From contig NZ_QUFB01000014.1 of the NCBI RefSeq assembly GCF_003478335.1, positions 1-64,000 on the forward strand: DNA of 64,000 nt, in the 5' to 3' direction. Origin of the DNA: Clostridium sp. AM49-4BH. GTDB lineage: Bacteria > Bacillota > Clostridia > Lachnospirales > Lachnospiraceae. The notes under the pieces were generated by a model. It saw only the letters and a program-made list of their open reading frames with translations, was not told the origin of the DNA and ran no database searches. The position numbers and the translations under genes are program-made. Below are positions 36,079 to 44,963 of this stretch, piece by piece. Position 1 is the first letter of the stretch; every line of letters starts with the position of its first letter.

Positions 36079-36185
36079 ACAAGAAGAGCCCGGGAAGGCT
36101 CTTCTTGTCGGGTAGCTCGCACTACCCAGCGTATAATAGGGTGGGAGTAGAAAGTTTTCACTTTCTGAAACCTATTATAACGAGC
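36079..36185. other. Tandem hairpin cluster in the gap upstream of gdhA
   Basis: Three stems follow each other: ACAAGAAGAGCC with its perfect complement (36079-36108), GGGTAG/CTACCC (36110-36127) and TATAATAGG/CCTATTATA (36132-36179), the last enclosing AGAAAGT/ACTTTCT. GCTCG (36115-36119) and CGAGC (~36181-36185) can also close an outer stem that competes with the second hairpin. No T-run follows any stem. It could be an RNA element or a second repeat. The remaining bases (36186-36491) are AT-rich, with no gene seen. Confidence 0.5.
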
Positions 36186-36491
36186 ATATGTGTCCAAAGT
36201 GTGTCTGTTTCGTAAATGTTTTTTCTGATTTTCGACATATTTTTTATTGTTTTATACAGTATATGGTAATTTTGCACTTTTTCTACTGCATTTTTGTAAT
36301 ATTCCTGTTCTTTTAAATGTCATTTAGGTGCTAATCAAATCGGAAATTTACGAAAATCTTCATCTCCTTAGCAAAATTCCCGCCCCCTCGAGCACAAACA
36401 CAATTTATACTTTTAATTCTTACATTATAGTATATTATATTAACATGTCAAAAATATGTCATTCAAATTATGCTCACACCTTTAAAAATTT

Positions 36492-36506
36492 TGTATAATT
36501 GTATAC
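36492..36506. promoter_or_regulatory. Putative operator shared with the aminotransferase gene
   Basis: TGTATAATTGTATAC is identical to 7718-7732, which overlaps the palindrome ahead of the aminotransferase promoter. It lies ~145 bases before gdhA and includes a TATAAT that could itself be a -10 box. Confidence 0.35.
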
Positions 36507-36541
36507 TATATTTATTTTTCAATTGTTTTTTCATTTTTTTA

Positions 36542-36570
36542 TTGAATTTCTACGGTTTTTGTGCCATACT
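36542..36570 (+). promoter_or_regulatory. Candidate gdhA promoter
   Basis: TTGAAT, a 17-base spacer and CATACT, followed by a ~70-base leader ending in AAGGAGG. The -10 match is partial. Confidence 0.45.
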
Positions 36571-36634
36571 AAGAAGGTAGTAGCGTGATAAACACGTCAG
36601 GCTGGTATCCTTGTATACCAAACACTAAACATAA

Positions 36635-38002
<1,368 letters not shown>

Positions 38003-38035
38003 TACTTAATTGAATTATCCTTTTGAAATAAGTAG

Positions 38036-38072
38036 AGAGGGTGTCACACAAACGTGTGGCACCCTCTTTTTT
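38036..38072 (+). terminator. Rho-independent terminator of gdhA
   Basis: AGAGGGTG/CACCCTCT outer stem and ACAC/GTGT inner stem, then TTTTTT. Confidence 0.92.
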
Positions 38073-38127
38073 GATGAAATAAAAAACTCATCATTAAATC
38101 TTCTACGCAATTTCTAAGACCTATCAT

Positions 38128-38843
38128 TTATACATCAGACGTGATATACTCTGGCAGTCTGTCACAGATCTGCGACACAGCCTCCGGTATAAATTGATAC
38201 ATCTCCTGATACGGCAAAAATATCGGATCCTCTATGGTATGTTCTGTTTCGAAAAAATAATTTTTGATCCATTCCCGACTTGCAGTTAATTCCTGTTCGG
38301 TAATATAATCTGCTATTTCATATGGTGTTACTTGACACAACGCTTGATATGCCTTATCGATCCCCGGAAACTCTTTCACAAGACGAAAATCGATCTGATC
38401 TACATCACGTCCAAATTTCACGTAGGTTTGCGGATTATCTCGATCATAACCGGTCACGGCGATCCGCTGCAATACATATGGATGAATTTCTAATATAAAT
38501 TTCTCATCGGTAAGCATATGTGTCAGATAACCTAAATACAAACTGAAGCGTTCTTCTTTGTTATTATGTTTTGCAAAAAAATCCGACAAACGCCTTCGAA
38601 ATAACTGTAAATGTTCCGGTTGCCGAAAGGTTCCATCCGGTATTCCGTCTCTCATGTGCGTATGCAGTTTCATCTCTCGACAGTACCTTCACGTGCCATA
38701 ATTCCATCGGGACATATATTTCCCGCAAAAAAATCGTTCGAACAATATTTATCTGCCATCTTTCCCAAGTACCGCTCCGGTTCATTGGCAAATAATTGAT
38801 CCAACTGTGTTGCAACCGCTAGATGAACAATCGTTCCTGCCAT
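38128..38843 (-). pseudogene. Zinc-dependent phospholipase C-like hydrolase, split in two frames
   Basis: The N-terminal frame (38843 to TGA at 38670-38672) gives 57 residues with GTIVHLAVAT and FFAGNICPDG. The C-terminal frame (38673-38128, 181 residues) has KLHTHMRDG and FSLYLGYLTHMLTDE. These histidines and aspartates are the zinc-ligand pattern of the PF00882 family. One missing base near 38672 separates the frames. The stop overlaps the next ATG (ATGA), so re-initiation could still produce both parts. No signal peptide, so probably cytosolic. It lies downstream of an SDR gene on the same strand. Confidence 0.75.
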
Positions 38844-38890
38844 GCCACATCACCCGCTTTCCATCTATCTGTGCCGGTATTGCTTCGTTG

Positions 38891-39664
38891 CTATTTTAAA
38901 TGCTGCTGTTTCAACCATAATTTCATCATTACTTTTTGTGGAAGCAGCTTACTGGCAAAATGTGCACCTTTCACATGTGCTCCGTATACGGAAATATCTT
39001 TTCCTCGGCGTGCATCCCGCATCGCCCTAGCCGCAACCACATCCGGCTGTACCATCCCGGCAAAATTGCTCGCTGCCTTTTTCGCACCGATCAATCCTCT
39101 CTCATAAAGACCGGTATCGATCCATCCCGGACACACCGCCGTTGCCGTAATATGTCTGTCCTTCAGTTCCACATTCAATGCTCGTGTATAATTGCGGACA
39201 AAAGCTTTGGTAGAACTGTAAATATTTTGATACGGAAGCGGCTGAAACGACGCTTGGGAAGCAATATTAATAATGTGGCTACCCGGTTTCATATACGGAA
39301 TACAATACAGTCCCAGCGCAACTACCGCACTAATATTAAGATTGATCATATTAATGGATTCCTCCACACTCAGATCATCATAAGAACAAAATTTAGCATA
39401 ACCTGCATTATTGATAAGATACTGTATCGCTGCACGCTCTTCTGCAATCATTGCACTGAGCTCTTTCCTCTGAACATTATCACTTAGATCCTTGGCAATC
39501 GGTCGTATTTTAGTGCCAAATTCTTCAGCCAGTTGTTGCAATTTCTGCGCATTCCGGGCAACTACCCAGATTTCAGAAAGTTTCTTTTCTTTGGATAGTA
39601 TCTTGACAAATTCTCTGCCAAGACCTCCTGATGCTCCCGTAACAATAGCAATCGTTTTGTCCAT
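38891..39664 (-). CDS. Short-chain dehydrogenase/reductase
   Basis: 257 residues, classical SDR. The nucleotide-binding loop is TGASGGLG (~8-15), followed by NNAGYAK (~85), the catalytic serine near HIINIASQASF and the YSSTKAF Y-x-x-x-K pair (~151-155). It uses NAD(P)H on an unknown substrate; the C-terminal region with AARAMRDARRG resembles YqjQ/DltE-like reductases. Start at 39664 (MDKTIAIVTG), after AAAGGGGGG. The longer frame would run into the tRNA gene upstream. Confidence 0.88.
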   Translation of the reverse strand: MDKTIAIVTGASGGLGREFVKILSKEKKLSEIWVVARNAQKLQQLAEEFGTKIRPIAKDLSDNVQRKELSAMIAEERAAIQYLINNAGYAKFCSYDDLSVEESINMINLNISAVVALGLYCIPYMKPGSHIINIASQASFQPLPYQNIYSSTKAFVRNYTRALNVELKDRHITATAVCPGWIDTGLYERGLIGAKKAASNFAGMVQPDVVAARAMRDARRGKDISVYGAHVKGAHFASKLLPQKVMMKLWLKQQHLK

Positions 39665-39720
39665 AACGCCCCCCTTTGTCGTTATATAACACAACCTCCG
39701 CAAAGTTTGAATAATATAAA

Positions 39721-39753
39721 AATCCTTGAAAATACATATAATTTTCAAGGATT
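39721..39753 (-). terminator. Terminator of tRNA-Thr
   Basis: Perfect 13-bp stem AATCCTTGAAAAT with its complement, followed on the minus strand by a T-rich tail. It lies a few bases past the tRNA 3' end. Confidence 0.85.
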
Positions 39754-39760
39754 TATGTAA

Positions 39761-39833
39761 AGCTGAAAATCGGACTCGAACCGACGACCCCTTCATTACG
39801 AGTGAAGTGCTCTACCAACTGAGCTATTTCAGC
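39761..39833 (-). tRNA. tRNA-Thr (anticodon CGT)
   Basis: 73 bases fold as a cloverleaf. The acceptor stem is GCTGAAA/TTTCAGC, the D arm AGCTCAGTTGGTAGAGC, the anticodon stem CTTCA/TGAAG with loop CTCGTAA (anticodon CGT, reads ACG), and the T arm GTCGGTTCGAGTCCGAT. CCA is not encoded. It has its own terminator. Confidence 0.95.
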
Positions 39834-40071
39834 ACTGCGGTTTCCTAAGAAACTCACTGCCGTATATGTTATCACAATTTTCCTCAAAAAGCAAGTGATT
39901 TTTTACATGCTCTATCAAGCTTTTTCGATCCACCACTGTAGTTTTTCTATTGTAGTTTTCCCATGATTTTCCCAAAATATAATGGATGAGAAATTGAAAA
40001 TATTTTTGACAAGGCATTTATATAATATAATCAAACTTCATACACTAACTACAAACCAACGAGGAGGCGGA

Positions 40072-40140
40072 TTGGTTAGTGCCATAAAAACAATCGACAA
40101 AATTCATGGTGGCATGTTCTATCAAAGCAAAAAGCGCTAG
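40072..40140 (+). other. Possible 22-residue small ORF with TTG start
   Basis: A near-perfect GAGGAGG site lies a few bases before TTG 40072. The frame runs 22 codons to TAG at 40138-40140, giving a basic peptide ending FYQSKKR. TTGACA and TATAAT boxes lie upstream (~40007-40030), but with only 14 bases between them. The stop sits inside a terminator stem. The rest of the 39834-40209 gap shows no other gene. It may be a real small transcript or chance. Confidence 0.3.
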
Positions 40141-40170
40141 AATCGACCAACGGCCGGTTCCAGCGCTTTT
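40130..40170. terminator. Bidirectional terminator
   Basis: AAAAGCGCT/AGCGCTTTT stem with further inner pairing. Better T-run on the minus strand, where it ends the pseudouridine synthase transcript. Confidence 0.75.
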
Positions 40171-40209
40171 ATCATGAAATACTTATTCTGTTTACTTGGA
40201 TAATAGTCC

Positions 40210-40926
40210 TCATCGCTTTAATGCTGCAATTTCATCGGCTGTCAGTTCCCGGTACTCTCCTGTCTTCAGAGAGTCATCCAAGGTAAGCGTCCCCATGCTC
40301 ACTCTCTGTAAGTACAATACCGGATGCCCTACTTTAGCAAACATTCGCTTTACCTGATGGTAACGTCCTTCACGAAGTTTTATCGTAACCGTCTGCTCCT
40401 GTTCCTCTGGGAACTGCTCCAAACAAGATACTTTCGCCGGCAGCGTCAGCTTCTCATCACCGATATCCATTCCCTGCTCTAGCTGCTTCACATCTGCATC
40501 GGACAAATTACCGGCGATCCGCACAAAATATGTTTTATCAACATGCTTACGCGGCGAAAGAAGCTCATGTGCTAAGGCACCATCATTCGTCAGCAGCAGC
40601 AATCCTTCCGTATCAATGTCCAACCTGCCCACAGGAAAAACATCTTGTGTATTAGCTTCCTGTAACAGATCTATTACCGTTTTATGCTCTCTATCTGTTG
40701 TTGCAGAAACAACACCGGCAGGTTTATTCAGCATATAATAACAAAACTGCTCGTATATGATCTGCTCACCGTCTAAGGTCACTTGATCTCTGTCCGGATC
40801 CAACTTGGTTTCCGGACGCTGCACCTTTGTCTCATTTACATACACTCTACCCTGTCGTATCCACTTCTTCACTTCAGCACGACTGCCTTCTGTCATCTCA
40901 GCCAGCCATTTATCCAATCGCAACAC
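40210..40926 (-). CDS. rsuA: 16S rRNA pseudouridine synthase, RsuA type
   Basis: 238 residues. The S4 RNA-binding domain (~1-50, MLRLDKWLAEMTEGSRAEVKKWIRQGRVYVN) is followed by the RsuA/RluB catalytic domain, with the active aspartate in VGRLDIDTEGLLLLTND (~100-116). KLREGRYHQVKRMF near the C-terminus is typical. RsuA modifies U516 of 16S rRNA; RluB/E-like activity on 23S cannot be fully ruled out. It lies downstream of glgA on the same strand, with a hairpin cluster between. Confidence 0.9.
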   Translation of the reverse strand: MLRLDKWLAEMTEGSRAEVKKWIRQGRVYVNETKVQRPETKLDPDRDQVTLDGEQIIYEQFCYYMLNKPAGVVSATTDREHKTVIDLLQEANTQDVFPVGRLDIDTEGLLLLTNDGALAHELLSPRKHVDKTYFVRIAGNLSDADVKQLEQGMDIGDEKLTLPAKVSCLEQFPEEQEQTVTIKLREGRYHQVKRMFAKVGHPVLYLQRVSMGTLTLDDSLKTGEYRELTADEIAALKR

Positions 40927-40969
40927 TCACGTTCCTCCCAGGAGACATAATAAAAGTCGATACAGCCAC

Positions 40970-41047
40970 AAATTTGAGCATCAGCTCAAATTTGCTATGC
41001 GAAGCATAGTCTTTCTTAGCGACCACTTTGGTCGCTTCAGAAAGACT
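40970..41047. other. Three perfect hairpins between glgA and rsuA
   Basis: AAATTTGAGC/GCTCAAATTT with ATCA loop (40970-40993), CTATGC/GCATAG with GAA loop (40995-41009), and AGTCTTTCT/AGAAAGACT enclosing AGCGACCA/TGGTCGCT (41008-41047). There is no T-run on the minus strand. It may be a REP-like unit or mRNA stabiliser at the end of glgA. Confidence 0.6.
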
Positions 41048-41054
41048 CTTCGTA

Positions 41055-42491
41055 TTACATTCTGTTATACAGATCTGCATACTTCTGCGCAGATGAGTTC
41101 CAGGAGAAGTCCATTGCCATGCCACGATCAATGATCTTGTTCCATTCACGTTTGCGATTGAAATACACATCTTTAGCATAACGAATGGTATTTAACATTT
41201 CATGCGCATTATAATTGGCAAAGGAAAAACCGGTTCCTGTACCTTCATACTCATTGTATGGCTGCACAGTATCACGCAGTCCACCAGTCTCACGAACGAT
41301 CGGCACGGTTCCATAACGAAGACTCATCAACTGACTCAATCCACAAGGTTCAAACAGAGATGGCATCAAAAACGCATCACAGGCTGCATAAATCTTGTGT
41401 GAACGTTCATTGGAATAGAAAATATTTGCAGATACTCTGTCATGATATTTCCACTCAAAATGACGGAACAGATTCTCATATCTTTCCTCACCGGTACCGA
41501 GTACAACAAGCTGCGTATCTTCTGCACAGATCTCCTCGATCACATAGTCGATCAGATCAAAACCTTTCTGATCTGTCAAACGAGAAACAATACCGATCAT
41601 AAATTTCTTATCATCTTCCGCTAATCCGAGCTCTCGCTGCAGACCACGTTTATTTTTGATCTTTTCTTTGCGGAAATTCTTAACATTATAGTTGTGATAT
41701 ATGTATGGATCTTTTTCCGGATCATACTCGTTGTAATCCAGTCCATTGACAATACCGACCAACGAATTACTTCTGGCACGCATTAGACCATCCAAATGCT
41801 CACCATAAAATGGCATCTTGATCTCTTCTGCATAGGAATCACTCACAGTCGTGACAATATCTGCATATACAATACCGCCCTTCAAATAGTTGGCATCCCC
41901 AAATGCCTCTAATTTGTCAGAAGTAAAGAAATATGACTTCAATCCGGTAATATCCTGTACTTTCTGCAAGTCCCATACTCCCTGGAATTTCAAGTTATGT
42001 ATTGTCATAATTGTCTTAATGCCATGATAGAATGGATTTTCCGCAAACATATCTTTCAGATATACCGGAATCAAACCTGTCTGCCAGTCATGGCAGTGAA
42101 TAATATCCGGACGGAAATTTAAACTCGGCAGTGCGGACAAAGATGCTTTGCAGAAAAAGGCAAACTTTTCTATATCCTCATGTATATTGCCATATGGTTG
42201 AAAACCGGCAAAATAAAACTCATTATCAATAAAATAAAATTTTACGCCTTCATATTCCATTTCCATAATACCGACATACTGTTTTCTCCAAGCCAGGTCG
42301 ATGTAGAAATGTGTTACATAATTCATTTTGTTCTTCCATTCTTCTGGAATACATGCGTATTTTGGCACCATAACGCGCACGTCAAATTCATTCTTATCGA
42401 AGTATTTTGGCAATGATCCCACAACATCTGCCAACCCACCTGTTTTTACAAATGGTACACATTCTGATGCTACAAACAATACATTTTTCAT
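41055..42491 (-). CDS. glgA: Glycogen synthase (ADP-glucose type, GT5)
   Basis: 478 residues, full length. It transfers glucose from ADP-glucose to growing alpha-1,4-glucan. The N-terminal ADP-glucose-binding motif is KTGGLADVVGSLPKYF (~16-31). The C-terminal Rossmann domain has IGIVSRLTDQKGFDL and MPSLFEPCGLSQL with the conserved glutamate, and VRETGGLRDTV. The ATG follows AAAGGAGG. The remaining glg genes are not nearby. Confidence 0.96.
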   Translation of the reverse strand: MKNVLFVASECVPFVKTGGLADVVGSLPKYFDKNEFDVRVMVPKYACIPEEWKNKMNYVTHFYIDLAWRKQYVGIMEMEYEGVKFYFIDNEFYFAGFQPYGNIHEDIEKFAFFCKASLSALPSLNFRPDIIHCHDWQTGLIPVYLKDMFAENPFYHGIKTIMTIHNLKFQGVWDLQKVQDITGLKSYFFTSDKLEAFGDANYLKGGIVYADIVTTVSDSYAEEIKMPFYGEHLDGLMRARSNSLVGIVNGLDYNEYDPEKDPYIYHNYNVKNFRKEKIKNKRGLQRELGLAEDDKKFMIGIVSRLTDQKGFDLIDYVIEEICAEDTQLVVLGTGEERYENLFRHFEWKYHDRVSANIFYSNERSHKIYAACDAFLMPSLFEPCGLSQLMSLRYGTVPIVRETGGLRDTVQPYNEYEGTGTGFSFANYNAHEMLNTIRYAKDVYFNRKREWNKIIDRGMAMDFSWNSSAQKYADLYNRM

Positions 42492-42609
42492 GGAATACCT
42501 CCTTTTTCTTTCGGATTCCCCAATTTAATTTGCTCCCCACCAGTCCTATTACTGATGTGCACATATCCACTGATATTTTGCTAATATTTAGCAGACACAT
42601 ACTCCCTTT

Positions 42610-42638
42610 ATTATAAACTAAATCGAAGATGGTGAAAA
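42610..42638 (-). promoter_or_regulatory. Candidate sigma-A promoter of glgA
   Basis: On the minus strand TTTTCA, 17 bases and a perfect TATAAT. It implies a ~110-base leader. Confidence 0.5.
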
Positions 42639-42652
42639 GTATTTTTTATCAA

Positions 42653-43444
42653 TTATGCGTTCATCTTGTATTCCAATCGAATCTTATCAGCAAGCAGTGC
42701 AATAAATTCTGAATTCGTTGGTTTTCCTTTGCGGTCGCTGACCGTGTAACCAAATAATTCCTCAATAGTATCGACTTTTCCACGACTCCACGCCACCTCA
42801 ATCGCATGACGGATCGCACGCTCCACGCGGCTTGGCGTTGTCTGATGTTTTTTGGCAATATTCGGATACAACCGTTTGGTGATCGCTCCAAGCATTTCCG
42901 TATCACTGACCGACATCAGAATGGCATCTCTCAAATACTGATATCCTTTAATGTGCGCCGGGACACCAATTTCATGAATTGTCTGTGTTATTTCTGCCTC
43001 CATTGAATGATTTTGCAAACGATTTCTATTTTCAAAAACCGTAGTAACTACTTTATCACCTTTCTCTCCCGTCATACCTACTGACTTGACGCGCGCTATG
43101 ATAACACGTGTATCAAAAGGTTTTAAAATGTAATAAGCCGCTCCCAATGCAAATGCGTGCTCTGTAACGCTTTCCTGACTGACCGCCGACACGACTATCA
43201 CCTGTGGATGTACCGGGAAGTCCGGCCGCTGCATCCGTTCCATCACCCCCAGACCATCGATCTTCGGCATGATCAGATCTAACAATACAACATCGGGTCG
43301 TTTCAAATGTATCATCTGCAACGCCTCTTCTCCATCCGATGCTGTCCCGACTACTTCCACTTCCTCTTCTTTTTCCAATGCATTTTTCAACAAATTAACA
43401 ATTCGCCGATTGTCGTCTACTACTAATACCCTAACCTTTTTCAC
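42653..43444 (-). CDS. spo0A: Sporulation master regulator Spo0A
   Basis: 263 residues. Receiver domain 1-~125 with the acidic pair in VLVVDDNRR, phospho-acceptor D56 in [11 protein letters not shown] and lysine in YYILKPFD. The Spo0A-specific DNA-binding domain (~145-263) has [20 protein letters not shown] (recognition helix) and [17 protein letters not shown]. Phosphorylated Spo0A starts sporulation and solvent or biofilm programmes in Firmicutes. The start is GTG 43444, after GGAGG. It lies next to spoIVB as usual, but here the two genes diverge. Confidence 0.98.
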   Translation of the reverse strand: MKKVRVLVVDDNRRIVNLLKNALEKEEEVEVVGTASDGEEALQMIHLKRPDVVLLDLIMPKIDGLGVMERMQRPDFPVHPQVIVVSAVSQESVTEHAFALGAAYYILKPFDTRVIIARVKSVGMTGEKGDKVVTTVFENRNRLQNHSMEAEITQTIHEIGVPAHIKGYQYLRDAILMSVSDTEMLGAITKRLYPNIAKKHQTTPSRVERAIRHAIEVAWSRGKVDTIEELFGYTVSDRKGKPTNSEFIALLADKIRLEYKMNA

Positions 43445-43491
43445 ATTCTGCCTCCATTCTCCCTAAGAAACACTGCAGTTACTTTGTTTTC

Positions 43492-43521
43492 ATTATAAAT
43501 TCTGATCAATTGCAAACTCAA
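43492..43521 (-). promoter_or_regulatory. Sigma-A promoter of spo0A
   Basis: On the minus strand TTGAGT, 18 bases and TATAAT, ~50 bases before the GTG. A TTCGACG (43537-43543), one base off the 0A box, lies just upstream and could mark autoregulation. I could not find a convincing sigma-F/G box for spoIVB in the 43445-43667 gap. Confidence 0.6.
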
Positions 43522-43667
43522 GCAGTGTCCTATTCTTTTATTCGACGTGTACTGGCATAATATGTGAAAAACACTGTTATTATTTGGTAGTTTGTGTCGT
43601 ATGACGCCATGTATAAATTTGCCGGACTTCGTACATACTTTCCATCAACAAGTTTTTTCAGAAAGGC

Positions 43668-44963
43668 GTGGTGACAGTTTATGAATCCAAATATTCAAAA
43701 AAGAAAACGCATTTACGCTGTGTACTCCTTTGCCTGCTGCTTATTGTATTTGGAGCAATTTCCTGTCGTTATTACACTGCCGCAGCCAAAAAAATACCGA
43801 CGAAATTGATATTATATAAAAATCGCACTGAAAGTTTTAATCTGGGCTTTCCGTTTTATGCCAAATTGTCGTCAGATGATGCCAAAGCCGTCTCTTTTCA
43901 AAACGATGTTAAATCCACAAATCATGCACGTTCCGGACGGAAAATACAGGCAGTTGGCAACCATATCGGAAGCTACAAAGCAGGTCTGTCTCTGTTTGGT
44001 GTTATCCCCTGCGGTTCTCTGACGATTGATGTTGTCCCGGAAACAAAAGTGATGCCTGCCGGGAACGCTGTCGGCATCTATTTGGAATCCGATGGCATCA
44101 TGGTCCTCGGCACGTCCGATGTACAGGGCAATGATGGTTTTATGTATCACCCTGCCAAAAATATCATAAATGCCGGCGATTACCTGTTAGCCATCAATGA
44201 AACTTCCGTCCAAAACATTCAACAGGTTACTTCCCTCCTACAGAAAAACGGTTCAAAAACCGTCACTCTGAAAATCCGACGCAATAATAAGGATCTTCAG
44301 ATCAAGCTAAATCCCATTGCTACAAAAGATGGTTCTTACAGTCTGGGAATCTGGCTTAGAGAAGATACCGAAGGCATTGGAACGATGACCTGTGTATTAG
44401 AAAACAATACTTTTGCCGCTCTGGGGCACGGCATTACAGATGTAGATACCGGTCTGTTGATCGAATTAAATAATGGCGGCTTATATCAAGCTACCGTCAA
44501 TAAGATCGTAAGTGGCAAAAAGGGAACACCCGGCGAATTATCCGGAATCGTTCATTTGAATAATAACAATAAGATCGGTTCAGTATTAACAAATAATCAT
44601 TGGGGGATTTCAGGAAAGGTATCCGACCATGCATACCAATATCAGGAAGAAAAAGGAATCTCGTTAGCACTGAAACAAGAAATAAAAACCGGCAAAGCAT
44701 CCATTCGCTGTCAGCTTGGCAAAGAAATAAGAGATTACGAAATCATGATCGATGAAGTTCAGATGAATGCAAAAGATAACAAAGATCTTGTTCTTCGGGT
44801 TACTGACCCGGAATTACTCCGAAAAACCAGTGGAATCGTACAAGGAATGAGTGGCAGTCCTATTCTCCAAAACGGAAAACTGATCGGAGCTGTCACTCAT
44901 GTATTTGTCAATAATCCCCGCAAAGGGTATGGTATTTTTATTGAAGATATGCTCACGAAATAG
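43668..44963 (+). CDS. spoIVB: SpoIVB serine peptidase (S55), sporulation signalling protease
   Basis: 431 residues. Membrane segment ~18-36, PDZ domain ~140-220 (NAGDYLLAINETSVQNIQQV), then the S55 peptidase. The histidine is in AALGHGITDVDTG (~253) and the nucleophile serine in GMSGSPILQNGKLIGAVTHV (~393). In B. subtilis it is made in the forespore and cleaves SpoIVFA, which activates pro-sigma-K. The first of two adjacent GTG codons is used as start; the second (43671) fits the AAAGG site better. It points opposite to recN and spo0A, and its end overlaps recN by 11 bases. Confidence 0.95.
   Translation: MVTVYESKYSKKKTHLRCVLLCLLLIVFGAISCRYYTAAAKKIPTKLILYKNRTESFNLGFPFYAKLSSDDAKAVSFQNDVKSTNHARSGRKIQAVGNHIGSYKAGLSLFGVIPCGSLTIDVVPETKVMPAGNAVGIYLESDGIMVLGTSDVQGNDGFMYHPAKNIINAGDYLLAINETSVQNIQQVTSLLQKNGSKTVTLKIRRNNKDLQIKLNPIATKDGSYSLGIWLREDTEGIGTMTCVLENNTFAALGHGITDVDTGLLIELNNGGLYQATVNKIVSGKKGTPGELSGIVHLNNNNKIGSVLTNNHWGISGKVSDHAYQYQEEKGISLALKQEIKTGKASIRCQLGKEIRDYEIMIDEVQMNAKDNKDLVLRVTDPELLRKTSGIVQGMSGSPILQNGKLIGAVTHVFVNNPRKGYGIFIEDMLTK

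Noticed and set aside
39829..40017. 62-codon minus-strand frame upstream of tRNA-Thr
   Set aside because: It runs into the tRNA gene, lacks a ribosome site and resembles nothing known.
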